Positions 34,896 through 43,089 of a DNA stretch of 64,000 bases are shown here, piece by piece. Under the pieces are notes generated by a model. It was not told where the DNA came from. It worked only from the letters and a program-made list of their open reading frames with translations, and did no database searches. Made by a program: the position numbers and the translations under genes. Source of the stretch: Acidovorax sp. 1608163 (GTDB lineage Bacteria > Pseudomonadota > Gammaproteobacteria > Burkholderiales > Burkholderiaceae_C); the NCBI RefSeq assembly GCF_003669015.1, contig NZ_CP033069.1:747001-811000 (forward strand), in the 5' to 3' direction. Each line of letters opens with the position of its first letter. The first letter of the stretch is position 1.

Positions 34896-35915
34896 ATGAC
34901 CTCTTTGGTATCTCCCCTATCCACGCACGGCGCGCAGCGCCGCCACCTGTTGACCACCCTGGCCCTTGCGGGCGCTGGCGTGGGGGCGGGGCTGCCCGCC
35001 TGGGCGCAAAACGATTGGCCTGCGGGCAAGCTCATCACCTGGGTGGTACCGTACCCCGCCGGTGGCAGCACCGATGTGCTGGGCCGCAACATCGCCCTCA
35101 AGCTGGGCGCGGCCCTGTCCACCAACGTCATCGTGGACAACAAGGCCGGCGCCACGGGCACCATTGGCGCGGCCTACGTGGCCAAGGCGGCGCCCGACGG
35201 GCTCACGCTGCTGGGCACCTCCATCGGCCCGCAGGCCATCGCCCCGCACCTGATGGCCAAGCTGCCCTACGACCACATCACGGCGTTCGAGCCCGTGATC
35301 ACCGTGGGCACCATTCCCCACATCCTGGTGGTGGGCTCCAATCAGCCGTTCAAGACGGTGGCGGACCTGCTGGCCGCCGCCAAGGCCCAGCCCGGCAAGC
35401 TGGCGTTTGCCTCGGGCGGCAACGGCACCATTTTGCAAATGCAGGGCGAGCTGCTGCAGCAGCAAACCGGCGCGCGCTTTATCCATGTGCCCTACAAGGG
35501 CGACACCCCCGCGCTGCAAGACACGCTGGCCGAGCAGGTGCAGTTCATGTTTGCCCCCGCAGCCGCTGCACTGCCGCATGTGCAGTCGGGCAAGTTGCGC
35601 GCCCTGGCCGTCACGTCGGCCCAGCGCCTCAAGGCCCTGCCTGCCGTGCCCACCATGGGCGAGGCGGGGCTCAAGGACTTTGTGGTGGAGCAGTGGCAGG
35701 CCGTGTTTGCGCCCGCCAAGACGCCCGCCGCCATCGTGCAGCGCTTGAACCGCGAAATCGCCGCCACGCTGAAAGACCCCGCCCTCATCGCCCTGGCCGA
35801 CAAGCTGGGCGTGACGCTGGTGGGCGGCACGCCCCAGCAGCTGGGCGACCTGCAAAAGGCCGACTCGGCCAAGTGGGCCAAGGTCATCAAAGACGGAAAC
35901 ATCAAGGCCGACTGA
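34896..35915 (+). CDS. Bug/TctC-family substrate-binding protein (2 of 5)
   Basis: 339 aa. The signal region has two adjacent Arg (QRRHLLTTLALAGAGVGAGL) and ends at AWAQ, so Tat export is possible. The mature start is NDWPAGKLITWVVPYPAGGS, followed by NKAGATGTIGAAYVAKAAPD, FIHVPYKGDTPALQDTLAEQ and LPAVPTMGEAGLKDF. It begins 12 bp after the first amidohydrolase gene. It is more like Bug 3 to 5 (PYPAGG, TGTIGA) than Bug 1. Confidence 0.92.
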   Translation: MTSLVSPLSTHGAQRRHLLTTLALAGAGVGAGLPAWAQNDWPAGKLITWVVPYPAGGSTDVLGRNIALKLGAALSTNVIVDNKAGATGTIGAAYVAKAAPDGLTLLGTSIGPQAIAPHLMAKLPYDHITAFEPVITVGTIPHILVVGSNQPFKTVADLLAAAKAQPGKLAFASGGNGTILQMQGELLQQQTGARFIHVPYKGDTPALQDTLAEQVQFMFAPAAAALPHVQSGKLRALAVTSAQRLKALPAVPTMGEAGLKDFVVEQWQAVFAPAKTPAAIVQRLNREIAATLKDPALIALADKLGVTLVGGTPQQLGDLQKADSAKWAKVIKDGNIKAD

Positions 35916-35990
35916 TACCCGCGATCCCCCCATTGTCAAAAAAGCAAAACGCTGCTTCTTCGTTTTCATTACTTCAACCGGACCACTCCC

Positions 35991-36677
35991 ATGAGCCAAC
36001 TCCCTGAAATCATCCGCACCATCGACCGCGTGAGCGGCGACGTCGTGGCCCAAGCCTCTACCTACCAAGCCGCCATCCTGGCCGACGTGGCAGGCCGCCG
36101 CGGCACCATGCATGGCCGCGTGGCGCCTGTGCACCAGTCCATGAAGGTGGCTGGCCCCGCTTTCACCGTGGAAGTGCGCCCTGGCGACAACCTCATGATC
36201 CACGCCGCCATCGCCCTGGCCCAGCCGGGTGATGTGCTGGTGATTGATGGCAAGGGCGACCAGACGGCGGCGCTGATGGGCACGCTGATGCTCAGCGCCT
36301 GCAAGAAGCGCGGCCTGGCGGGTGTGATCGTGGACGCCTCCATCCGCGACAAGCTGGAAATTCTGGAGCTGGACTTCCCCGTGTTCAGCGCGGGCTTCAA
36401 CCCTGCAGGGCCCACCAAGTACGTGCCCGGCCGCATCAACCACCCCATCAGCGCCGGTGGCGCGGTGGTGAACCCGGGTGACCTAGTGGTGGGCGACGCC
36501 GACGGCGTGGTCGTCATCGAGCGCGAAAAAGCCCCCGCCATGCTGGCCCTGGCAGACAAGAAGGTGGCCGACGAAGCCGCCCGCATCGAAGCCATCGCCC
36601 GTGGCGACACCGCATCGAAATGGCTGCCCGCCGCCCTGCGCGCTGCGGGTGTTTTGAAGGAAGGGGAATCGCTGTGA
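35991..36677 (+). CDS. RraA-like 4-carboxy-4-hydroxy-2-oxoadipate (CHA) aldolase-type protein
   Basis: 228 aa class II pyruvate aldolase-like protein of the LigK/HMG-CHA family. Family segments are ADVAGRRGTMHGRVAPVHQS, FTVEVRPGDNLMIHAAIALA, DVLVIDGKGDQTAALMG, and the metal/substrate motif GVIVDASIRD with the conserved Arg-Asp pair. The length matches true CHA aldolases more than the 160-aa RraA proteins. Such enzymes split CHA into pyruvate and oxaloacetate, the step after a PDC lactonase and a hydratase in protocatechuate 4,5-cleavage. Its stop overlaps the GTG start of the next gene. Confidence 0.87.
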   Translation: MSQLPEIIRTIDRVSGDVVAQASTYQAAILADVAGRRGTMHGRVAPVHQSMKVAGPAFTVEVRPGDNLMIHAAIALAQPGDVLVIDGKGDQTAALMGTLMLSACKKRGLAGVIVDASIRDKLEILELDFPVFSAGFNPAGPTKYVPGRINHPISAGGAVVNPGDLVVGDADGVVVIEREKAPAMLALADKKVADEAARIEAIARGDTASKWLPAALRAAGVLKEGESL

Positions 36678-37615
36678 GCAACGCTACCCACCCCGTCATC
36701 ATCGTGACCGGCGCCGACCTGGCGCAACAAGCCCTCGACCTGCTCACAGGCTACGAGATCGTCTACGCAGGCAAAACGCCGACGGAAGAGGACATGGTGG
36801 CCCTGTGCGGTGCGCACAACCCCGTGGCCATCATCGTGCGCTACGGCAAGGTGGGCGCTTCGGTGATGGACGCGGCCCCCGCGCTCAAGGTCATCTCCAA
36901 GCACGGCAGCGGCACCGACACCATCGACAAGGTGGCTGCCAAGGCCCGTGGCATTGAGGTAGTGGCCGCCGTGGGCGCCAACGCTGCCGCCGTGGCCGAG
37001 CAGGCCTTGGCCCTGTTGCTGGCCTGCGCCAAATCGGTGGTGGCATTGGATGCGCGCATGCACGCTGGCCACTGGGACAAGGCCACGCACAAGAGCCTGG
37101 AGCTGGGCGGCCGCACGGTGGGCCTGGTGGGCCTGGGCGCCATCGGTCTGCGCTTTGCCAAGATGGCCGACGCCTTGGGCATGCGCGTGATCGGCTTTGA
37201 TCCGTTTGCCAAGAACCTGCCCGCGTACGTGCAGGCGGTGGATCTGGAGACGATCTGGCGCGAATCGGATGCCATCTCGTTGCACTGCCCGCTGACCGAC
37301 GAAAACCGCAACCTGCTGAACGCCGCCACGCTGGCGCAATGCAAGCGTGGCGTGATTGTGGTGAACACGGCACGTGGTGGCCTGATCGACGAGGCCGATC
37401 TGCTCGCCGCCGTGCGCTCGGGCCAGGTCATGGCGGCGGGGCTCGACAGCTTTGCGGTGGAGCCCATGACGGCGGGCCACCCCTTCCAGGGCGAGAAGCA
37501 CTTCATCCTCAGCCCCCACATCGGCGGCGTGACGAGCGATGCCTACGTGAACATGGGCGTGGGCGCCGCCCAGAACCTGCTGGCCGTGCTGGCCCGCAGC
37601 GCTGTGGCAGCCTGA
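36674..37615 (+). CDS. D-isomer-specific 2-hydroxyacid dehydrogenase
   Basis: NAD(P)-dependent reductase or dehydrogenase of 2-hydroxy/2-oxo acids, 313 aa. The nucleotide-binding motif is GLVGLGAIGLRFAKMADALG and the catalytic Arg is in VNTARGGLIDEADL. The Glu comes before the final FILSPHIGGVTSDAY motif, whose His is the acid/base. Translation starts at GTG 36674, overlapping the aldolase stop (GTGA) and preceded by AAGGGGAA. It probably reduces a 2-oxo acid released by the aldolase or oxidises the incoming hydroxy acid. Confidence 0.92.
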   Translation: MSNATHPVIIVTGADLAQQALDLLTGYEIVYAGKTPTEEDMVALCGAHNPVAIIVRYGKVGASVMDAAPALKVISKHGSGTDTIDKVAAKARGIEVVAAVGANAAAVAEQALALLLACAKSVVALDARMHAGHWDKATHKSLELGGRTVGLVGLGAIGLRFAKMADALGMRVIGFDPFAKNLPAYVQAVDLETIWRESDAISLHCPLTDENRNLLNAATLAQCKRGVIVVNTARGGLIDEADLLAAVRSGQVMAAGLDSFAVEPMTAGHPFQGEKHFILSPHIGGVTSDAYVNMGVGAAQNLLAVLARSAVAA

Positions 37616-37703
37616 GCGCCGTTCCATCCACAACAACAAAAAGGCCCTGGGCCGCGCGCGCATCGGCGTTGCGCTGCACCAGCGGCCCCCGGAGACAAGC
37701 ACC

Positions 37704-38729
37704 ATGCCACAGCGTTTCAAGAAAAATAGGCCGCTAGCGCGCTTGGATAAAGCGCTGGCAGCTATTGTTTTAGTAGTAACAGCCACCACGGGCATGCTGG
37801 GCGCGGCACCCGCGCAAGCCCAGGTGCAAGGCTCCTGGCCAGACAAGCCCCTTAAGCTGGTGGTGCCGTACCCGGCCGGTGGCAATGCCGACAACACCGC
37901 GCGCCTGCTGGCCACGCAACTGGGCCAACGCCTAGGCCAGCAGGTGGTGGTGGACAACCGCCCTGGTGGTAGCGGCACCATTGGCGCGGCGGCGGTGGCC
38001 AAGGCCCCGGCCGATGGATACACGCTGCTGCTCGATGCCACGGCCTTCACCGTCAACCCCAGCCTGTTCCCCAAGCTGCCGTTTGATGCGGTCAAAGACT
38101 TTGCGCCCATCTCGCTGGTGCTGCAGGTGCCACTGCTCATGGTGGTGCCCACGGCATCGCCCTTTCAGTCGGTGGCCGATGTGGCCAAGGCCGCCAAGGC
38201 GCGGCCGGGCCACCTCACCTACGCATCGGCGGGCAACGGCGGCGCGCAGCACCTGGCGGGCGAGCTGTTCAAGCAGGGGCAGAAAGTGGCGATCACCCAC
38301 ATCCCGTACCGGGGTGGGGCACCTGCGCTCACCGACCTGATCGGCGGGCAGGTGGATGTGATGTTCAGTGCCACCACGGCCAGCGGGCCGTTCGTCAAAA
38401 GCGGCAAGCTGCGGGCGCTGGCCATCACATCGCCCCGCCGCGCTGAGGGCTGGGAGGCCGTGCCCACCGTGGCCGAGTCGGGTGTGCCGGGCTTTCAGGT
38501 CAGCGAGTGGAATGGCTTGTTCGCCCCCGCAGGCACGCCGCGCCCCGTGCTGGAGCGGCTGGAGGCCGAAACCCGCGCCATCGTGGCCAGCCCCGAGATG
38601 AAGAAGCGCTTTGCCGAACTGGGCGTGCAGGGCGTGGGCTCCAGTGCGCAGGAGTTCAGCAGCTTTTTGAAAGCCGAAACCACGAAGTGGGCCGAGGTGA
38701 TTCGCACCAGCGGCATCCGCATTGATTGA
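37704..38729 (+). CDS. Bug/TctC-family substrate-binding protein (3 of 5), signal peptide from a repeat
   Basis: 341 aa. The body is a normal Bug protein (GSWPDKPLKLVVPYPAGGNA; NRPGGSGTIGAAAVAKAPAD; HIPYRGGAPALTDLIGGQVD; VPTVAESGVPGF). The signal peptide is unusual: codons for about residues 7-28 (KNRPLARLDKALAAIVLVV) are a copy of the dispersed two-hairpin repeat. The hydrophobic AAIVLVV core plus the AQAQ cleavage site still make a plausible Sec signal. It follows the dehydrogenase gene after 88 bp. Confidence 0.92.
   Translation: MPQRFKKNRPLARLDKALAAIVLVVTATTGMLGAAPAQAQVQGSWPDKPLKLVVPYPAGGNADNTARLLATQLGQRLGQQVVVDNRPGGSGTIGAAAVAKAPADGYTLLLDATAFTVNPSLFPKLPFDAVKDFAPISLVLQVPLLMVVPTASPFQSVADVAKAAKARPGHLTYASAGNGGAQHLAGELFKQGQKVAITHIPYRGGAPALTDLIGGQVDVMFSATTASGPFVKSGKLRALAITSPRRAEGWEAVPTVAESGVPGFQVSEWNGLFAPAGTPRPVLERLEAETRAIVASPEMKKRFAELGVQGVGSSAQEFSSFLKAETTKWAEVIRTSGIRID
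37720..37780 (+). repeat. dispersed two-hairpin repeat, copy 6 (inside a signal peptide)
   Basis: AAAAATAGGCCGCTAGCGC, ATAAAGCGCTGGCAGC and TATTGTTTTAGTAG run through the first codons of the third Bug gene without breaking its frame. Confidence 0.9.
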
Positions 38730-38742
38730 AGGAGTCTTCGCC

Positions 38743-39741
38743 ATGTTGAAGAAAAATACACCTCTGGCGCTCGTCCCTAAAGCGCTGGTAGCTATGATTT
38801 TGATAGCGTATGGCGCCGCCCATGCACAAGCAGGTGCGGCAGGCTACCCCACCAAGCCCGTGAAGCTGGTGGTGGGCTTTGCCGCCGGTGGCCCCACCGA
38901 CGTGGTGGCGCGCGCGTTTGCCGACCACGCCAGCAAGGCGCTGGGCCAGCCGTTCATCATCGACAACAAGCCGGGCGCGGGCACCATCATTGCCGCCCAG
39001 GCCGTGGCCAGCGCCCCGGCCGATGGCTACACGCTGCTGTTCGGTGCCACCAACCACACCATGATTCCGGCGCTGTACCAGGGCCGCGTCAAGTTCGATG
39101 CGGTGAAGTCCTTCCGCCCCCTGTGCACGGTGGCCAGCAGCCCCACGGTGCTGGTGGTGGCCCCCAGCCTGCCGGTCAAGACACTGGCCGATTACCAAGC
39201 CAAGGCCCGCGCCGAGCCCGGCCGCGTGACGGCGGGCACCGCCGGGGTGGGCAGCTCGGGCCACTTTGCCACCGAGATCTTTGCCCGCGCCCAGGGCCTG
39301 CAGCTCAACCACGTGCCCTACAAGGGCGCCGCGCCCGTGGTGACGGACCTGATGGGCGGGCAACTCGACAGCTCCTTCGCCACCCTGGGCTCGGTGCTGC
39401 CGCAAATCAAGAGCGGCAAGCTGCGTGCGCTGGCCGTGGGCGCGCCCCAGCGCTCGGCCCTGGTGCCTGAGGTGCCCACGTTTGCCGAAGCGGGCGGTGG
39501 CCACTACGCTGCCGACGTGTGGTACGGCGTGCTGGCCCTGGCAGGCGTGCCCGAGCCCATCGCCCAGGCGCTGGAGCGCACGGCCGCCGACTTTGCCAAG
39601 AGCGAATCGGCCGCCGAAAAGCTGCGCGGCCTGGGGATGGATGCCGAATCGGTGTGTGGCAATACCTTTGCGACCCGTGTGGCCCGCGAAGCTGCAACGT
39701 ATAGCCAGATTGCCAAAGCGCTCGATCTCAAAGCTGATTGA
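38743..39741 (+). CDS. Bug/TctC-family substrate-binding protein (4 of 5), signal peptide from a repeat
   Basis: 332 aa. The mature part begins AGYPTKPVKLVVGFAAGGPT and contains NKPGAGTIIAAQAVASAPAD, NHVPYKGAAPVVTDLMGGQL and VPEVPTFAEAGG. As in the preceding gene, the signal peptide (KKNTPLALVPKALVAMILIA) is encoded by the dispersed repeat and shares the pattern KN-PLA-KAL-A-I with it. ATG 38743 follows GGAGTC. The two paralogues differ enough in the mature part to bind different ligands. Confidence 0.92.
   Translation: MLKKNTPLALVPKALVAMILIAYGAAHAQAGAAGYPTKPVKLVVGFAAGGPTDVVARAFADHASKALGQPFIIDNKPGAGTIIAAQAVASAPADGYTLLFGATNHTMIPALYQGRVKFDAVKSFRPLCTVASSPTVLVVAPSLPVKTLADYQAKARAEPGRVTAGTAGVGSSGHFATEIFARAQGLQLNHVPYKGAAPVVTDLMGGQLDSSFATLGSVLPQIKSGKLRALAVGAPQRSALVPEVPTFAEAGGGHYAADVWYGVLALAGVPEPIAQALERTAADFAKSESAAEKLRGLGMDAESVCGNTFATRVAREAATYSQIAKALDLKAD
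38750..38810 (+). repeat. dispersed two-hairpin repeat, copy 7 (inside a signal peptide)
   Basis: AAAAATACACCTCTGGCGC, TAAAGCGCTGGTAGC and TATGATTTTGATAGC. The first arm is partly degraded (CTGGCGC for CTAGCGC), but the second hairpin GCTATGATTTTGATAGC is intact. Confidence 0.85.
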
Positions 39742-39781
39742 GCCGCCCTGTTGTAGAACCTAGAACTGATTGGAGACACGT

Positions 39782-40738
39782 ATGTTTCGCTTCCTCAAAC
39801 CCCTGATCGCTGCCTGCGCCCTGGCCGCTGGCGTGGCCCACGCCGCCTTCCCCGAGCGGCCCATCACCATCGTCGTGCCCTACGCCCCCGGTGGCGCGGC
39901 CGATGCCGTGGCCCGTGTGGTGGCCACCCGCCTGGGCGCCAAGCTCGGCGGCAGCGTGATCGTGGACAACAAGGCCGGTGCCAGCGGCACCATTGGCGCC
40001 AGCTTCGTGGCCAAGGCCCCGGCAGATGGCTACACCATGCTGTACGACGCCACGCCGTACTCCATCAACCCGCACCTGTTCCCCAAGATGCCGTATGCCG
40101 CCAACGCACTGCAGCCGCTGTCGCTGGTGCTGCTGGCGCCCAACGTGCTCATCGTGAAGGCCGATGCCCCCTACAAAAACGTGGGCGAGCTGATTGCCAA
40201 GGCCAAGGCGCAGCCAGGCAAGATCAACTTTGCCTCAGGCGGCAGCGGCACGGTGCAGCGCCTGGCGGCGGAGCTGATGGCCCAGAAGCTGGGCCTTGAC
40301 ATGGTGCATGTGCCCTACAAGAGCGGCGGCCCCGCCATCACCGACGTGATGGCCGGCCAGGTGGACTTCATGTTCGGCACCGTGGCCGCCACTTACCCGC
40401 ATGTGGCGGGCGGCAAGCTGCGTGCGCTGGCCGTGTCGGCGCCTGAGCGTTCCAAGCGCCTGCCCGATGTGCCCACGGTGGCCGAGGCGGCCATCCCCGG
40501 CTATGAGGCCTATGAGTGGAACGGCGTGTTCCTGCCTGCGGGTGTGCCAGCAGAGGTGGCCACCAAACTGCAGCAGGCCCTGCAAGAGGTGCTGAAAGAA
40601 GACGAAGTGAAGCAGCGCCTCGCCGACCTGGGCGCCCAGCCCATCGGTTCGACGCCCGCAGACTTTGCCGCCTTCCTGAAGAAGGAAGACGCGAAGTGGG
40701 GCGAGGTCGTGAAGAAGGGCAATATCAAGCTGGATTGA
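39782..40738 (+). CDS. Bug/TctC-family substrate-binding protein (5 of 5)
   Basis: 318 aa, with an ordinary signal peptide (FLKPLIAACALAAGVAHA) not made by a repeat. The mature start is AFPERPITIVVPYAPGGAAD, followed by NKAGASGTIGASFVAKAPAD, HVPYKSGGPAITDVMAGQVD and LPDVPTVAEAAIPGYEAY. ATG 39782 was chosen because the upstream GTG/TTG adds only four residues. It ends 3 bp before the second amidohydrolase gene, so the two are surely co-transcribed. Confidence 0.92.
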   Translation: MFRFLKPLIAACALAAGVAHAAFPERPITIVVPYAPGGAADAVARVVATRLGAKLGGSVIVDNKAGASGTIGASFVAKAPADGYTMLYDATPYSINPHLFPKMPYAANALQPLSLVLLAPNVLIVKADAPYKNVGELIAKAKAQPGKINFASGGSGTVQRLAAELMAQKLGLDMVHVPYKSGGPAITDVMAGQVDFMFGTVAATYPHVAGGKLRALAVSAPERSKRLPDVPTVAEAAIPGYEAYEWNGVFLPAGVPAEVATKLQQALQEVLKEDEVKQRLADLGAQPIGSTPADFAAFLKKEDAKWGEVVKKGNIKLD

Positions 40739-40741
40739 CCG

Positions 40742-41650
40742 ATGCCTTTGCCAGCGCTGACCACACCCGTGCCGCACTCTGTGGGCCTGAACCGCCCGCA
40801 GCGCCGGTTACTCCCCGGCGCGTGCGACAGCCACATGCACATCTTTGACCCGCGCTTTGCGCCGTCAGCCCACTGGCCGCGCACGCCACCGGTGGCGCCT
40901 GTGGCGGTGTACCGGCAGCTGCAGGCGCGCCTGGGCAGCACGCGCGCGGTGGTGGTCACGCCATCGACCTACGGCACCGACAACGCCTGCACCCTGGATG
41001 CGCTGGACCAGTTGGGCGACGCTGCACGCGGTGTGGCCGTGGTGGGCCACGGCGTGGGTGCCGAAGAGCTGAGCCACCTGGCTGCGTGCCGTGTGCGCGG
41101 GCTGCGGGTCAATTTCGTCTCACCCCAATCGTGGGGCACCACCACGCCCGCCATGCTGGCCACGCTCGCGCGCAAGGTGGCCGAGCACCCGGCGTGTGCG
41201 GGCTGGCATATCCAGATCTTTGCGCAGCCGGAGCAGCTCATCGCCCTCGCGCCCCAGTTGCATGCGCTGCCCGTGCCCCTGGTCATCGACCACCTGGGCC
41301 GCATCGATCCCGCCGAAGGACCGGCCGCAGAGGCCTACGGCGTGGTGCGCGGCCTGCTCGATGGTGGCAACACCTGGGTCAAGCTCTCGGGCGCCTACAT
41401 GCGCTCGACCGTGCACGGCCCCAGCTACGCCGACACCCTGCCGCTGGGCCAGGCCCTGGTGCAGGCCGCGCCCGAGCGCCTGGTGTGGGGCAGCGACTGG
41501 CCGCACACCACCGAGACGCCCGGCACCGTGAACGATGCCGATTTGGTGGACCTGCTGCAGGCCTGGGCTGGCAGCGACGCGGCCATGGACCGCATCCTGG
41601 TCGACAACCCGGCGCGGCTGTATGGTTTCGATGCCGTTCCCGCCGCCTGA
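40742..41650 (+). CDS. amidohydrolase-2 family (PDC-lactonase-like) hydrolase, paralogue 2
   Basis: 302 aa, with the same motif set as the enzyme at 33963: CDSHMHIFDPRF, VTPSTYGTDNACTL, RGLRVNF, VIDHLGRI, VKLSGAYM, LVWGSDWPHTTET and NPARLYGF. The two paralogues flank the aldolase, dehydrogenase and Bug genes. They may open two related lactones, or the two rounds of one pathway; this cannot be decided from sequence. The N-terminal 25 residues are a variable lead-in. Confidence 0.85.
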   Translation: MPLPALTTPVPHSVGLNRPQRRLLPGACDSHMHIFDPRFAPSAHWPRTPPVAPVAVYRQLQARLGSTRAVVVTPSTYGTDNACTLDALDQLGDAARGVAVVGHGVGAEELSHLAACRVRGLRVNFVSPQSWGTTTPAMLATLARKVAEHPACAGWHIQIFAQPEQLIALAPQLHALPVPLVIDHLGRIDPAEGPAAEAYGVVRGLLDGGNTWVKLSGAYMRSTVHGPSYADTLPLGQALVQAAPERLVWGSDWPHTTETPGTVNDADLVDLLQAWAGSDAAMDRILVDNPARLYGFDAVPAA

Positions 41651-41671
41651 ACGAATTGGAAAGACCCCACC

Positions 41672-42586
41672 ATGTTTTTGTTGCAAGCCCCTGAGGTCCG
41701 CGATCTCGACCTGTTCACCTCCATGCCCGAGCCCTTTCGCCGCCGCGAGCGCAGCGACTGGGCTGACGCCAACCGGGGCGGCACCATCACCGATTCGTTT
41801 CTGGAAGGCCCGGTGTTCGACGACGCAGGCAATCTCTACGTCAGCGACATCCCCTGGGGCCGGGTCTTTCGCATCAACCCGCAGGGCGACTGGGCGCTGG
41901 TGGCCGAGTACGACGGCGAGCCCAACGGTCTCAAGTTCTTGAAGCCCGGCACGCTGCTCATCACCGACTACAAAAACGGCCTGATGCAGCTTGACGTGGC
42001 CACGGGCGCCGTCACCCCGTACCTGCAGCGCCGCAACAGCGAGCGCTTCAAGGGCGTGAATGACCTGATCTTTGACGCCGAAGGCAACCTCTACTTCACC
42101 GACCAGGGCCAAAGCGGCCTGCACGACCCGAGCGGCCGCCTGTACCGCCTGCGGCCCAATGGTCAGCTCGACTTGCTGCTGCACAACGTGCCCAGCCCCA
42201 ACGGCGTGGCCCTGTCGCCCGACGGCCGCGTGCTCTACCTGGCCGTGACGCGCGGCAACTGTGTGTGGCGCGTGCCGCTGCTGCCTGATGGCAGCGTGGC
42301 CAAGGTCAGCCAGTTCTTCACCTCGTATGGCCCCAGCGGCCCCGACGGCCTGGCCGTGGATGCCGAGGGTCACCTGCTGGTGGCCAACCCGGGCCTGGGC
42401 TATGTGTGGGTGCTGAACCATCGGGCCGAGCCCGTGCAGGTGCTGCGCGGTGCGCCGGGCAGCTCGACCACCAACCTGGCCTTTGGCGGCGAGGGCCGGC
42501 GCACGGTGTATGTGACCGATTCGACCCACGGCCGTGTGCTGCGCGCCGAAATGCCTGCGGCGGGCTTGCCACTGCACCGGGCATAA
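41672..42586 (+). CDS. SMP-30/gluconolactonase-family lactonase
   Basis: Six-bladed beta-propeller hydrolase, 304 aa. The metal-site Glu is in LEGPVFDDAGNLYVSDI, with the Asn/Asp ligands in VNDLIFDAEGNLYFTD, PNGVALSPDGRVLYLA and PDGLAVDAEGHLLVANPG. The family hydrolyses sugar or other lactones. With two PDC-lactonase-like enzymes in the same operon, the pathway plainly deals with lactone rings. It is the last gene of the block; its TAA overlaps the A-run of the terminator that serves hupB from the other side. Confidence 0.9.
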   Translation: MFLLQAPEVRDLDLFTSMPEPFRRRERSDWADANRGGTITDSFLEGPVFDDAGNLYVSDIPWGRVFRINPQGDWALVAEYDGEPNGLKFLKPGTLLITDYKNGLMQLDVATGAVTPYLQRRNSERFKGVNDLIFDAEGNLYFTDQGQSGLHDPSGRLYRLRPNGQLDLLLHNVPSPNGVALSPDGRVLYLAVTRGNCVWRVPLLPDGSVAKVSQFFTSYGPSGPDGLAVDAEGHLLVANPGLGYVWVLNHRAEPVQVLRGAPGSSTTNLAFGGEGRRTVYVTDSTHGRVLRAEMPAAGLPLHRA

Positions 42587-42618
42587 AAAAACCGCCAGCG
42601 CTTTACAGCACCTGGCGG
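42585..42618. terminator. terminator between SMP-30 gene and hupB
   Basis: A 7-bp stem CCGCCAG/CTGGCGG (42592-42598 and 42612-42618) carries seven A on its left flank, giving a U7 tail for minus-strand hupB transcripts. It is weaker in the plus direction. Confidence 0.8.
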
Positions 42619-42657
42619 CTCTTTCAGACCCCGGTTCAGACCGAGGTCAGTGCGGGC

Positions 42658-42969
42658 TTACTTGCCTGCTTTTTCAGCCTTGCGCTTGGCGGCCTTGGGG
42701 TCCACCACTGCCTTGAACTTGGCACCGGCCACGAACTTGGGCACGGTGGTTGCAGGGATCTTCAGGGCTGCGCCGGTGGAGGGGTTCTTGCCAGTGCGTG
42801 CAGCGCGCTTGGCGGACTTGAAGGTGCCAAAGCCCACGAGTTGGACGGCATCGCCCTTCTTGACGGCAGTCTGGACGGTGTCGATCAGGGTTTCCAACAC
42901 AGCGTTGGCGGCTGCTTTGGACAGGTCATTCTTGGAAGCCAGGATTTCAACGAGTTCTGCGCGGTTCAT
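42658..42969 (-). CDS. hupB: HU-family DNA-binding protein
   Basis: Nucleoid protein that bends and wraps DNA as a dimer. It is 103 aa: the 90-aa HU core (MNRAELVEILASKNDLSKAA; VQLVGFGTFKSAKRAARTGK; NPSTGAALKIPATTVPKFVA with the beta-arm Pro) plus a short Lys/Ala-rich tail (DPKAAKRKAEKAGK). The tail is typical of Burkholderiales HU proteins. A TATAAA -10 box lies at 43005-43010 on the minus strand. Confidence 0.95.
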   Translation of the reverse strand: MNRAELVEILASKNDLSKAAANAVLETLIDTVQTAVKKGDAVQLVGFGTFKSAKRAARTGKNPSTGAALKIPATTVPKFVAGAKFKAVVDPKAAKRKAEKAGK

Positions 42970-43004
42970 AGATGCTCTAGGTTAAAAAAGTTGAAGATGC
43001 CCGG

Positions 43005-43010
43005 TTTATA
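43005..43010 (-). promoter_or_regulatory. -10 box of hupB
   Basis: TATAAA on the minus strand, 35 bp before the hupB start. No consensus -35 box was seen. Confidence 0.45.
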
Positions 43011-43066
43011 GCGCAATCGCCGCTGCTTGCGTTGCTTGCGCTCAGTACCGCAGCGGATTTTCTGGC

Positions 43067-43088
43067 AAAAAAGAGGGGCATTGCCCCC
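43067..43088 (-). terminator. terminator of the met/monooxygenase operon
   Basis: On the minus strand a GGGGC-AAT-GCCCC hairpin is followed by TCTTTTTT, directly after the metI stop codon. Confidence 0.8.
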
Positions 43089-43089
43089 G

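Noticed and set aside
36062..38152. 696-codon minus-strand open frame across the aldolase, dehydrogenase and third Bug genes
   Set aside because: Runs through three well-recognised plus-strand genes and has no recognisable domain.
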